The notes under the pieces: generated by a model
Database searches by the model: none
Told to the model about the DNA's origin: nothing
What the model saw: the letters and a program-made list of their open reading frames with translations, nothing else
Source of the DNA: Ischnura elegans
Lineage: Eukaryota > Arthropoda > Insecta > Odonata > Coenagrionidae
DNA: 64,000 nucleotides
Assembly (NCBI RefSeq): GCF_921293095.1
Contig: NC_060247.1
Location: 108,829,111 to 108,893,110, forward strand
Reading direction: 5' to 3'
Shown: one piece after another, positions 33,168-45,179 of the stretch
How positions within the stretch are numbered: position 1 is the first letter of the stretch
How the letters are laid out: every line of letters begins with the position of its first letter
Made by a program: the position numbers and the translations under genes

Positions 33168-34588
33168 TCCTCAACTATCTCCTATCCTTGGCTTTACTAG
33201 CTCTTAGACCAGTAATAAAAAAAGACACTATGCAAAGGCTTCTCTGAGAGGACCGTGTGACCAGCTACGCTTTGATAAAGACATTATAATGTGTGATATA
33301 TAGTTCACAGCGGAAACACATCTTTTATGGTAGTCACTTAAATAGACTCAGTGTCTACTTTGACCAAATAAGATAATTATTTATGCCGTTTTCTCTTTAT
33401 CCGGGTATTTATACAATCAAATGAGTATGTTTTTTATTGTGTGTTCATCGTCTGTATGCTTTTCGTGATTGAATATTATTATTGTGTGTGATTGAATGTA
33501 TATATCAAGGTAAACTTCCGTAATTTGTCCTTCGATGACTACTTTCTTGTACATAGTGATTACTTGAGAGATTTGTGAGTTTTATGATAGCAAATATATA
33601 AATTATTATATTTTATCATGTAGCTGAATTTTTCATTCCTGCACTCATGTTTAATAGCCCACTCCTAATGATGTAATCCACTTTTTGTTCGCCATTTCGG
33701 GTAAAACTCCGGACCGTTTCTTGCATGCGATACTAAATCCTCATGAAAGTAGGTTAACTCGAAGTGATAATTTTCCAAAGCCGCGACTGTATTTCACGGA
33801 AAATGCGCATCTATAGAAATTTATGCTTTATCCAACTTTCGGTTGTTAAAATGCGAGTTTATTACACTGATAGTGTATAATTGCTTAACATAGATTTATA
33901 TATTTTTATTAAGTGAAGGCGAGGGCCAGCTCTTTCTTCGTTACTCGTCTTCAATTCTAATAACAATTGACATTGGTAGTCAATTGCGAAATTGATTCCC
34001 TTCGAGCACTTCCTAGCTCTCATCAATAGCTTTGTTTCGGGAAGAGGTGCATACTTTGACATTTGTCACGTTAAAATACAAGGAAAGCGGTTATTGAATC
34101 GTGCATAATTTTCCATTTCAAACATTTCTCGTATAATTATTTCATATTTTAATGAAACATCCGCAAGAATTATGTATACCATTCAAGTACTTGTTATTCT
34201 GTATTATTATCATTCTATTTTGCTATCGTAATTTGGCATTTTCGAATAATGAATATTTTTAGTTCGACGGTTGGTGTTTGTATAGCGACGTTCTGTGCAC
34301 ATAATTATGAAATTAAATTAAAGTCACGTATCACTAATCTTTTTAAGGCAATCTCAATTAAAATACTTTGTAATTAACATAAATTATGGGCGGTTAATCT
34401 ATTGTCTCTGAATTCCAAATACCCATGGGCCACGATTTGGAGTCTTGAAATTCTACCCAAGCTGCTTTCGAGTGTAAATTTGAAATTTGAAAAATATTCA
34501 ACCCATTTACGTGGTGCGCACTCAAGCTGTAAAGTCTGGACAACCGAACGGATCACAGCGATTGTCCTGATATTGGAAAACTGTCGCA
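33168..34588. other. giant 3' region, no other gene recognised
   Basis: AT-rich. It should contain the giant 3' UTR. AATAAA at 33214-33219 is very near the stop, and the true poly(A) site may be further down. Confidence 0.5.
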
Positions 34589-34592
34589 TTAA

Positions 34593-37020
34593 CCCTCCGC
34601 TGGTCGCGTGGCGTCTACCAGACGCCGGGCCATTTTCTTATCTTTGCCCACATCATATTTTCATTGTAAGGAAACTCATATTCCTTGTATCTAATTATTA
34701 TATGATTCTGAAATAGTCACCGATATGAATAGACGTTTTTTCATGGAATACATGTTGATATTTTATTGTTTTTTGGAGTCTGGTAGACGCCACGCGACAA
34801 CTCGAGTTACAATACGTTACATGCTAGTAGCTTTGTGAACTTCATCGCAAAGCTTTCAATACGTTTGTAATATAAAATAACAACTATTTAAAGCATTAAA
34901 TTTTGGAATGAGTCTTATTGCTACGAATTTTTCATTACAATCGATCTAACACCTGAATATACTATTATTGCGAAGAATTTACTACGGTTCTCATATAATT
35001 TGAGTGAACTTTAGTGTATAATACATTGTATTTCCCTATGCTACATACGTTTATGGTGGCTTATTACATTGATGCAGATGCATAACATTAACCGTTAACA
35101 TACAAATAACGATTTTTTTGGTTGCATCTTTCCAATTTGATTGGAGATATTTTGGTTCAAGTTCAACTTAACGTGCTATCAATGTAAAATCTCTCCTACA
35201 TAATTCCCCCTGTAATCAACATTATTTGCTAGATTATTAGCAAAATTCGTGCTGTGGAAAATATGCTTGCATTTACCGTACAATCAAATATGCTGATATA
35301 ATTTCGATGAAAGAAAAACTGTTAGAAACGTCTATTTCAATTTTGCCAATTCTATCAACTATTTGAGAGCGCATCATTCATCAGCGTCTGTTGCCTTTCT
35401 CTCTTCACTTTATATCTGACGAACAGCATGGTTTCCTTTCCGGATCATCTACAGTTACAAATCTGTCCATTTTGCACAAACATTGCATTGACTCTTTCGA
35501 GACTTCACCGCTGGGTGTATGCTGCATTGATTTTGCCAAAGTTTTTGACAAAATTGACCATCAATTAATGCTCTTAAAATTAGAGAATCGATATAATGTC
35601 CATGGTAATTTTGTTTCTATCTTATCATATTTCCTTCAAAACCGGCAACAACACACTATAGTAAATGGGTCGCGTTCTTTGATGGTACCGGTTACATCTG
35701 GAGTTCCACAAGGGAGTGTCCTCGGGCCTTTACTGTTTGCTTTATACATAGATGATCTGGTTAACATTATCTCCTCCACCAATTGTGAAATATTATTATA
35801 CACAGATGACAGCAAAATTTTCAAACAGATGGATTCTCTAAGAGACTGCCTTGCTCTGCAGAAGGTCTAGATGCTATACACCAATGGCCTGAGATTTGGA
35901 GTCTGAAAATTAATCCAGCCAAGTCTACCATCCTACCATTCACCCTACTCAAGTCTATCTTGAGTCATAACTACCAATTATCTGGACATCATATCCCTTC
36001 AGTCTTCTCTCAGATGGATTTAGGGGTTATTTTTGACAGTTAACTGCTCTTCCATGAGCACATTACATCCATTTCCACCCACGTTATGTCTTTGGTGGGT
36101 ATGATGTATCGCTACAGTGAGGTGTTGGATTTAATTGCTCTATGCACCTTCATCATTTCCTGTGTCTTCCGTTCCTGGAATACTGCAGCCAAGTCTGGCC
36201 CACCTTCTTCATTAAAGCTCCTGGAACGGCCGTTGAATTTTTTCCTTTCCATTGTCCGCTACCGCCACTTGCCTTTTCGTAACTTCTCCCACAATAAGAT
36301 TAGATCCTCTCTTGGCATGGCAACTTTAGCTGATCGCCGTATCCTCAATGACCGGAGACTCTCCTTAAATATCATTAATAGCAAATACAGATCATCTAAC
36401 CTTCTTTATTATTTTCCGCTTCGTATACCTTTGCGCACGACGACGTCGAGTGACCTATTTCATTGTTTCACCCCCCGCCTTTCTGCCTCTAAACGTTCTT
36501 TTCTATCCAGACTTCCTTCTTCCATTAACTCCTATGCCAAATGTGTCCCAAATTTTGATCCATTTTTTCATCCCTCATCTATCTTGCACCATCACTATCG
36601 TAATTTTCCCCCTATTCCTCGCACCACCCGATGGAATTAACTATTCTTTATTATTTGTTTGTAAATACTGTTGAATATTTTTTGTTCATTATTGGTTACG
36701 TTTCTTAATATTATTAAATTGTTTCTCCTGTTATTTTGAGTCCTCTGTAATTGGCCTCGTGCTGTTTTAGAGTGGATTAAATAAATAGTATTTATAATAT
36801 TAAGTAAGTAGTATTAAGTCTTTTATCGATTAAAAATATTTCCATCATAAATATTCATACATTTTTTGTACGTTCATAAACTTAAATATTCAATGAATGA
36901 TTTATTGTAGTTAAAACAGTTATTTATACTTTCATGCATTTTGTTTAACATTGCAAAATGGTGTCTGTGAGACGCCGCGCGACAAATAGCGTTCCAAAAT
37001 GTGACGCGACTGACGGAGGG
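34593..37020. mobile_element. TTAA-type transposon carrying a LINE insertion
   Basis: Left end TTAA|CCCTCCGCTGGTCGCGT and right end inverse ACGCGACTGACGGAGGG|TAAA. The motif GTCGCGTGGCGTCTACCAGAC recurs inverted at 34602-34622 and about 34779-34798, and a variant lies at about 36965-36985. The LINE at 35370-36793 lies inside. The right flank is TAAA and not TTAA, so the assignment is less certain than for the shorter MITEs. Confidence 0.5.
35370..36793 (+). mobile_element. CR1/Crack-like LINE, reverse transcriptase and 3' end
   Basis: 35391-35867 encodes reverse transcriptase motifs in order: DEQHGFLSGSSTVTNL, CIDFAKVFDKIDHQ (motif A), TSGVPQGSVLGPLLF (motif B) and YTDD (motif C). After interruptions, 36086-36640 has ADRRILNDRRLSLNIINSKY and PLRIPLRTTTSSDLFH, typical of the C-terminal tail. 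A GATTAAATAAATA-type end lies near 36790. The copy is 5'-truncated and no endonuclease was seen. Confidence 0.85.
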
Positions 37021-37024
37021 TAAA

Positions 37025-38090
37025 GCGTAACCATATGGTGTGCTCCTAGTCAGTATTATTGAGTGACATATCACAGCTGACAAATAGTCCCTTAGACGAT
37101 ATAAACGGATTGGATGCCAAAAATAAAGAAAAAAGTCGTGAAGCACTTTCGTCATGCTACAGAGCGAAATCATAGCCGCAATGGCATAAAAAACTTTCCA
37201 GGCGCAGCTAGGCATCCCTTGAAGCGATGGTGTGATCCGCCACTGCGTCACAGCAGGGGCAAAGGGGAATGGAATCCACTTAATGATTTTTAAACTCCTT
37301 AAACATTATCTTCCCAATATGGTAGTATCTCTTGTATATTTTCTACTTTTTGTTTCATATATTTAATAGTTTATTTAAATTTTAATTCTAAGTTAAAACG
37401 ATAGTTCGAAACCAATTCGTATTTCTAATTTAATACGATACTTCATCACCATTTCTCTTCTGTTAAGAATGGTAGTCAAATTTCAAGCGGAGTTCTCTCC
37501 CACACTTAAGGGAAATCTCCTTCAAAATTGCCAAAATTCTTCCAAAATTTCTGTATACACTCATAAATTCTTTCGAAACTTTAGTAAATGGCTAAGACGG
37601 CTAAGACCGACAAGACATTGTTTTTAAATCTGGTATCTGCACAATCAATTGCAATAGTTACGCATTGTGTTGCATGGGCCAAAGTGATAGAAACTTTTCA
37701 ATCCGCATATAATTACAAGCTATAATTTCAAAAACATAGTTTTGGTTTCCCTTTTCTCTAAATATCTAACAGGCAGCAACTTTAATGTCTAGATATGCGT
37801 GTAACCTTCATCCCTAAGCTCTATTCATCAAACCGGAAGGCCTTTAAATGGATTCGGTTTCTCCATATCAATTAACTTTTAAGAACATTTTTATACAGGA
37901 CACCTGTGTTTCCAACACCACCTTGATATAATTTCAGGTCAACCTCTTCTAATTTTGTTCCCATTTCTCTTCTGCACTATCTATTTTATACGCTTCCAAA
38001 CATTTTTTATATTTTTTGTTTGCATTTCTGTCAAAATTATATGCACACAACGGCACAAATTGCTTAAGCTATCGAAGTATACAAAGATGT
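37025..38090. other. No gene recognised
   Basis: AT-rich non-coding sequence. Confidence 0.5.
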
Positions 38091-38091
38091 A

Positions 38092-38137
38092 TATAACCCT
38101 AATGATGCCGCCAGTCGGCAAAACGCGTCGGTAATAT
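38092..38137 (+). ncRNA. Hammerhead-like motif, slightly decayed
   Basis: Stem I TATAACC pairs with GGTAATA bar one mismatch. Core CTAATGA (one change from CTGATGA), stem II GCCG-CCAGT-CGGC, AAAA where GAAA is expected, stem III CGCG, and TC before the expected cleavage point at 38129. No coding part of a retroelement lies next to it. Confidence 0.55.
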
Positions 38138-38139
38138 GA

Positions 38140-40440
38140 AAATCTGTCAAATAAATAATATAGTAATTTATATTTTCCTTCCATACATGTACATACAGTA
38201 TATGATTAATATTTATGGAAGTGAGGTAGCCAATAAGGCAATGCGCCAGTAGTTAGACTAACTTTAAAAATTGTGAATTGCGTGAACGAAAAAAAAAACA
38301 GAAATACTCATTACCTAAAGAAAACATAAAAGCAATTTTTGCATAAATACTTTAAAAGCTATGGTGACTTTACAGTAATAAATAATTTAGAAGCACCAGC
38401 ACATATGAAATTAAGCTTAATATGCACTCAGACACTTTACAATAACACTTCAATATCATCAAAATTTACCTAGGAGGCAATTTTTATCAACCTAGAGTAT
38501 TTACCCAAACAAATATTTTTTGATTGTGTTGGGTGATTTATTGAACATTTTTGGTCCCATATATAAGAAACATCTTTAAAATAATGTTTAATTAGGTTTC
38601 TGCATGGGGATTCAGAAACCCCTACTATTTTGTTCTGCATAAAGTAGGCTGTATAAAGTTCTATAATAAGCACCAGGCAAGCTTTTAATCTAACTTTTTA
38701 TGAGTGCAGCAAAGCTTGGTGAAATATTTTTCGGACACAAAGGGGACATTTATTACGAAAGAAATAAAATTAAATGAGAACACACTTTTGAAACAGCACT
38801 TACATTTGTGATTTGCTTATCCAATTTCAGGCGATAATCTAATTCTACTCCCAGATATTTCACTTCTTTTTCAATTTTATTGACAGGGCTTTTGTAAGGA
38901 TGCGCTGAGCAGTCTAGGTCGATGGAATATATTTGTATTATTTAAAAGTGTATCATTCCATTAGATATAGCATATTTACGGTGATAAATATTAGCTTACC
39001 AAGCATTCCTCTTCATTCCCTCTGTTTAATATGGCTTAGCTATCGGCCTCTTTCACCCTTATGAATATTGTTATATCCGCAATGAAATGGAAGAAACAGT
39101 AAAACCTTTCAATAACACTGAAGTAGTCTTTCAGCTACATTAACATTTTTTACTGCTTTTCTTAAAACGTTCCATCAAAAGAACCAGAAAGTTGCGTAGA
39201 TTATAGTGAGTTTTTACTTTTGAGACTATTTTTATGTATTCAAAATCTTACGGTTAAATTCTGCCGAACAAAGAGCTTAAGCCAATCTATCCTAAGGAGT
39301 AAACCATAATTATCACCCTGATACACATTGAGAATTATCAGCTTCGTTTGCTTAAGAAGTGTTTAAATTTTTCCAATATTCCTCTTCTCTGACTGAACAG
39401 GGTAATAACATATATAGCATTGACTCTATTCCTCCATCGGGGAAAATAATTTTATTTAAATCTGAACGTGAAAATAGCCGTATCAGATGACTGCAACCAG
39501 CATTCTTTAGCTGGATTCGATTTAAAATTACGAATATATTTCACCATAAATTGGCCTGTCGGCTTCAAGTTATGAAGTATTCGACCAACTGAAATGTGCG
39601 CGTTCTGTCTTTCGTTTCAATTATAAAAAATGATTCCCTCGTGGAAACACGATAACGGAATCGCTTCCCATTTTCTGCCCTTAATTTAATCACGGAAATC
39701 CCACGAAATTTGAGAATGGTTCACTGAAAAATGACATTCGTGTTTTCTCAGGCTTTCTCCTGTAATCCTTCCCCATTGCCACGCAAATTAAAATCCAGCA
39801 TTTGACGAGTCACGACGACAAGCGACATATAACGTTTCCCAATACACAAATTTTACGCAGGAATTTTCAACGCTTCGTGAAATTTCATACTCCTTAGTTT
39901 TATTTGCTTCGTTTGTGCATTAGTCCTATTCTGTAATCTATGGTTGCATGCCACTGCAGAGTTAATTCAGCGACAGAGCCTAGTGATTCGACCCGCAATT
40001 TGGTTTGGCTAGTAAAAGATAGAGCTCACCCCGGACCAAGTTACAGGTGTGTGCGTTTCATACAGTAAGGATGAGGAAGTTCCTTTCCCTAGGCCACCTC
40101 GAACCTCGAGGATTTTCATTTGGGTGTGTCCGAAAGCTTCACTCCGGATTGGAACTCAGGACGTCTAAGTCAGTAGCCAAGCGCTGCCTCATTGAACTTA
40201 TCATTACCCATACTTTTACTACATGCAGCCAATGGTTTCTGTTTTGGGCAATTAGTATTTTTTTCATCGCATTCAACCCTTTTGTCAATCAACTTTTTTT
40301 AAATTCAAGTACTACATTCTTATCCTTTTGTATTGTTTATATTTTCGAGAAAAATTATTCTTTTTCCTTGCCACCCATATGGTCTGACAATCTTTATTCG
40401 CCCTTTGACTTTCGAAAACAGGAGGGCAAAGAGTGTCCGA
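38140..40440. other. No gene recognised
   Basis: AT-rich. A degenerate tRNA-like stretch on the minus strand at about 40130-40200 (GAGTTCCAATCC as a possible B box) may be a SINE trace. Confidence 0.4.
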
Positions 40441-40444
40441 GATA

Positions 40445-40925
40445 GATTTACGGGAAGTCCCAATGTTACGAGGCAACCTGCCGTCAGGAGAAGAGAAAAA
40501 AAAGTGAATTGAATGGTGGGACGTGGGGTGGGAAGTTATTAAAGGGGTTTTAGGTTGCGTGTTCGTGTCACCTCTCACCGACGGAGGGCACCACCGGTCA
40601 AACGATTGGACGGGGCGTGAGAAGTTAGCATCTGATACCCTTCTCTTTACCCTTTTCACCCCTCCACCTCTATTTCGTTCGTCCGTCCACATGCACATTA
40701 AGTATCAAACCGTCCATCAACAATGGAAACCCTACCACCCCCTTTTCTCACACGTATTAGCCTCTTTTCAAAATATCACGTACCTACGTATACCCACTAC
40801 AGACTCAGGCGCGCACAAAATTTTTTTTCGGAGACCTCCCCAATTGGTCATATGGATCTCCTCTCACGCTGCACGGTGTCGTTAATGTCCATTGTCAGCT
40901 GCTGCGGTTAAGGCGAGGGGCCTTA
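40445..40925. promoter_or_regulatory. GC-richer island, possible regulatory block
   Basis: Richer in GC and CpG than its surroundings, with no repeat signature or convincing coding frame. Any regulatory role is inference from composition and proximity to giant. Confidence 0.2.
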
Positions 40926-41279
40926 GGAAATGAATACTTTATGAGGATACATTAATATTATTATCACAACCGTGTTTTCCTCCCAAGATCAATTCAGGTC
41001 ATGGTCGTCACTTATTTCGCCAGTGTGTTCACTTCAGAATTATTTGTGTGTTTACTTATTGATGTTGCATCAGACACTGAAATAGGAACTCTTCATTAAA
41101 AAGGAAAAATTGAAATAAAAGAGAAATTCTCGGTATTACGATAAAAATGTTCGTAAGATACTATTTGTAATTTAGCCGTAATCGTAATCAGTAGTTAAAA
41201 TTTAAATTGCCTACACCTGTATGAGACTTATTTACTTATAGGCATACTCCTCTGTCTCTGATTATTATATCGGTATTAA

Positions 41280-41785
41280 TCCTTAGAGTGCCGGGGAGCA
41301 TAGGCGGATCTAGGGGAGGGGGGGCACGGGGGCACGTGCTCCCCCCCCCCAGACCTTAAAAATTAAACAAGATTTTCAATACGGTCCCATTATCATTGCG
41401 TTCGTTTGTATTACGAGGTATCTTTGTGCCCCCAGAACAAAATCCTGCATACGACCTTGCTTGTGCCCCCCCCCCAGAAAGAAATCCTGGATCCGCCCCT
41501 GCCGGGGAGCGATATCGCCCTCCTCCTGCAATGTCACTCTTAGATGTTGATGGTTCTCTAATCACTCAATTGTTAATGTTAATTTTATTTTAACATTAAA
41601 TATTATCTTTAAATTATAAAAATTAATTCATATTACCAATATTTCGTCAAATAATGCATTAAAAAGGTGAAACCACATATAATAAAGACTTCCTCAAGTT
41701 TTTTAAAATATACCTACATAAAATCAGCAAAAATGCCTCGGCACTTTTAGCATAGTACCTGGAAAATCGGTTGGCACTGAAAGGG
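41280..41785. mobile_element. TTAA-type MITE interrupted by a hAT-like MITE
   Basis: Left TTAA|TCCTTAGAGTGCC (TTAA 41276-41279) and right inverse GGCACTGAAAGGG|TAAA. It resembles the other CCC...GGG MITEs and is about 295 bp without the insert at 41299-41501. The ends are diverged. Confidence 0.5.
41299..41501. mobile_element. 203-bp hAT-like MITE
   Basis: Perfect 8-bp duplication CCGGGGAG at 41291-41298 and 41502-41509. Ends are CATAGGCGGATCTAGG and CCTGGATCCGCCCCTG. It lies inside a TTAA-type MITE and is therefore the younger of the two. Confidence 0.9.
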
Positions 41786-42169
41786 TAAATAACGATACTA
41801 AAACCTGGATGTTCACTCCACAAAACTCACAAATAAAGACGTCGAATGGTTTTCATCCATTCCAAAAGAAACATAACTACACTATATATGAAATGGCTGC
41901 AATATATGCTGAACTGTAACATAAAGTGGCCATTATCGATAGGGAAATTAAGAGTTGATTAAGAGTTGAGTCGATAAGAGAGTATTTTCAAAGTTTCAAA
42001 GTTGGATCAGAATTTAAATGTTTTCATAAAACCTTCTCATAACACTTTTATTGAATTAATATAAATATATACATATATAATACAAATATTCCATAAGTTA
42101 CCACAGCAGTGCGGAGCTAGGTGAAATTCTTGAGAGCCACATACTATATTTTAGCCGCTATCCATAACG

Positions 42170-42560
42170 CCTTTACCTAACCCCAGGGACATAAAAAAAA
42201 CTACCTGGTGCGTCGGCGGGCACGTTCCAAACGTATTTCCCTGGGTTTAAGAAATAGAAACGGGAATGCTTCATTGGTTGGTGTCGGGGCGAACAATGTG
42301 GGGGAAGGCGGCAGGTCAGTAAGGTGACGTCATTCGGAACGCGACACCCCTGGGATCCCTGGTGACTCCCCATTCCCAATCACTCTCAACCTGACACCCT
42401 CTTCTCCTTTCCACCCTACACACTACCTCTTTCCCCGCGACCCTCCGAATGCCACCCTCCCCAAAACCCGGCCATACCAATCGAAAGGGCAACAGCTATT
42501 AATCAAGGCTAGGGCGTACGCCGATGAACCTGTGCAAGGCAAGGGAGGAGTTGGTCAATT
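42170..42560. promoter_or_regulatory. GC-richer island, possible regulatory block
   Basis: Bounded by AT-rich DNA, no repeat ends, no convincing frame. It includes TGACGTCA at about 42323, a CREB/ATF-type palindrome. Function unknown. Confidence 0.2.
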
Positions 42561-42771
42561 TTTCGAGCAATCGATTTTTTAATAGAAATGAAAAGATCGA
42601 CTTTTCGGCAAAAAAAATAAATTTGAACCAAAAGATCGATTAATCGAAATAATTAAGACGGTTCTGTTTCGAACGTATTCAGTCGGTGCAAATCATGTTT
42701 TACTTTCACTCGAAAAACACTCAAAATACATATTTAAGTCCTTGAAAAAAATGCAAGTCTACTCAAAATAT

Positions 42772-43067
42772 ATGATTGAATTATTAGTAAGTAGTAAAAT
42801 ATATACATAATTTGATATCACCACTTGGAACGATTCGGCTCCACTTAAGTGTCTATAGGCAAGGTTACACGGTACATTAGAATGTACATTATGTTGTAAA
42901 TTTTTCTGAATGGTTTTCTGTACAGATTCTTGTACATTTTCACGGACGAGATCCAGGAATACATGATTGAATTATTAGTAGTAAAATTTATGCATAATTT
43001 GAGATCACCACTTGGAACGATTCGGCTCCACTTAAGTGTCTATAGGCAAGGTTACACGGTACATTAC
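42772..43067 (+). repeat. Direct duplication of a 105-bp unit
   Basis: 42772-42880 and 42963-43067 are nearly identical (both contain ACCACTTGGAACGATTCGGC), offset 191 bp. Both end at GGTTACACGGTACATTA, which also occurs near 43078 and 44054 and inverted at about 44122-44136, so the boundary coincides with a small inverted-repeat element. Confidence 0.7.
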
Positions 43068-43085
43068 ATTGCAAGGTTACACGCA

Positions 43086-43335
43086 GGGGCGGATCCAGGA
43101 TTTTTTTCTGGGTCTGACAGGTCTTCTCATATTTGGGATTAGAAACAAAATACGACAATTACTGTTGTAATTTTCTCTTTATTTTGGTATGAAAGTTGTT
43201 AATATTATATTAAATGATCGAGGCTCCGTAATAAACTAAATGAAACGAAAGTTATGATTAAAAATCTTGACTATTTTGTAAGCGTATGAGGGGGGAGGCA
43301 CGTGCCCCCGTGTCTCCCCTTTAAATCCGCCTATG
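43086..43335. mobile_element. 250-bp hAT-like MITE
   Basis: Ends CAGGGGCGGATCCAGG and AAATCCGCCTATG. The 8-bp flanks GTTACACG (43078-43085) and GTCACACG (43336-43343) match 7 of 8. The insertion split a GTTACACGGTACATT-type repeat. Confidence 0.8.
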
Positions 43336-44053
43336 GTCACACGGCACATTTATTCGGACAATTTTTCTAGTATTTATAATGCGCTTTTGGTGTTTTCGTT
43401 TGTTTTTCCTCATTATTTCAACCTTGGGTGCGTATTATAAACCAATTTAAACGCAGGAAATCGGTTGAAATTTAGTAAGTAGACAAAAGCTTAATCACCT
43501 TATCATTCCCGCCCGGTGGAGGGAATTGGAAACGACACATTCAGTTGTCATCTTGCTTGTGTAGGTGGTTTCCTTAAATACGTGTGCTAGAATTTTTTTA
43601 AACCTCTTGCTTGTCTTGAATTTTTCACTACCAGTTTGACCTTAGCTTCGTTTGGCTCTTATCTCTCCTGATTTGACCCCTCTGCCTCATTAGACAACCC
43701 GAACGGGACTGTATTAAAACAGCGAACGTTTGACCACACTCCCCCGATTTTGATCCTCGCACTGCTTGGACTATTCTCGCGGTTCATATAGCTACTCTGC
43801 GCCTTTCCCATAGATCCTTCCTTTTACCCATCCCCTTTTTTTCTGTTCCTTCCTTTCGCTAACCATCAGTGAAAATTTCAAGACAAGGAAGAGATAAAAT
43901 CAAAATAACAATCGCAGCCGCACGTAAACAAAGTAGTCGTAAATACAAGCCAGATGAACGTAATGTGTCGTTTTCGTAGTCTGCCACCAGGTGACTCTGT
44001 TACGAGTTCAACTTGTACGATTGTCTTAACGAAATACGCTCGTATATTTAGGC

Positions 44054-44137
44054 GTGGTTACACGGAGCATTTCCATGTTCATTCTGAGATTCAAATATTA
44101 CCACATTATCTTGTACATTTTAATGTACCGTGTAACA
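44054..44137. repeat. Short inverted-repeat element
   Basis: GGTTACACGGAGCATT at the left and AATGTACCGTGTAAC at the right are inverse. It is about 84 bp. Related ends occur at 42861, 43053 and 43078. No clear target duplication. Confidence 0.5.
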
Positions 44138-44830
44138 AAGCTGATTGAGAAGCTTTCTGATGATCGAGGGGAAGCCTTTCTAATTTTGGTTCTATCTCTA
44201 TTTCCTCGATCTTTGACTTATAAAACTCAATTTTCGATTTTAATCGGAAATAATTTTTCCGCCACTAGAGGCCGTACTTCGGTTGCGCCTCGGTGAGGGT
44301 TAGCGTTCTGAGGGTTGAACGGACTGCGGGGAACTATATCTAATAAACACCTAAGAATACTTAAAAATAAACAAAATTTTGGTTCTTAAGGCATTAAATT
44401 CCACTTTTTTTAAAGGAATAATCTTTTCGGTCCTAAAAAAATTTCATTTTGGGCCCTTCAAGGCACGGGTCCCCATTAATTTAAAGTAACCAAAGTTTAG
44501 CACACGAATATAAAATTTCATTTATAGACTATGGAAACATAACTCTTCCAAATACTAAAGAATAAGGTCCGATTTGTCGTAAATCAGCGATTTTTTCCCA
44601 TTCTTGAAACATTCGAATTATCTCAGCAGATACGTAATCTTCAAAGGTTAAACAGGGGATACGGAGGATAAACTTTCGAAAACGACGTCAATGAAGAGAC
44701 GCTCGCGTCAAAATCTACCTTTGAGTGTAGTAGGTAGATAATTAAAATATAACTGACAAAGCATAGCTACATCCCAGTCTAATATGTATCACTTTGGTAA
44801 CGCTTGGGCCGAATGAATTTTAACTCACAG

Positions 44831-45167
44831 CTTGGGCGTACCCAGCGAGGGGCAGCTGCCCCCATTAGAAGCAAAAATCGCAAAAGTCTTTAAGCAAAAT
44901 CAGTACTGAATTAAAACGAAAGTATTCAACAAATTTTCTTTAGATACGAAAAATTAAATGTATTAGTACAAGATGTGCAACTAAAATATAAATATTTTTC
45001 AAGGAAATAATCTTATAATCACAACAAAGCGTTGTTATAATTTTCTTAAAAATTTGGTTTCATTCACCTTTTCCATGCTAAAATGTCACAACTTGGCTTG
45101 CCCCCCTCCCCCTCTAGACCAGGGCTTGCCTCCCCCCCCCCTACTTATGATCTCGGGCACGCCCTTG
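44831..45167. mobile_element. 337-bp hAT-like MITE
   Basis: Ends CTTGGGCGTACCCAGCGAGG and inverse TCTCGGGCACGCCCTTG. The 8-bp flanks ACTCACAG (44823-44830) and AATCACAG (45168-45175) match 7 of 8. Non-coding. Confidence 0.7.
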
Positions 45168-45179
45168 AATCACAGCGAT

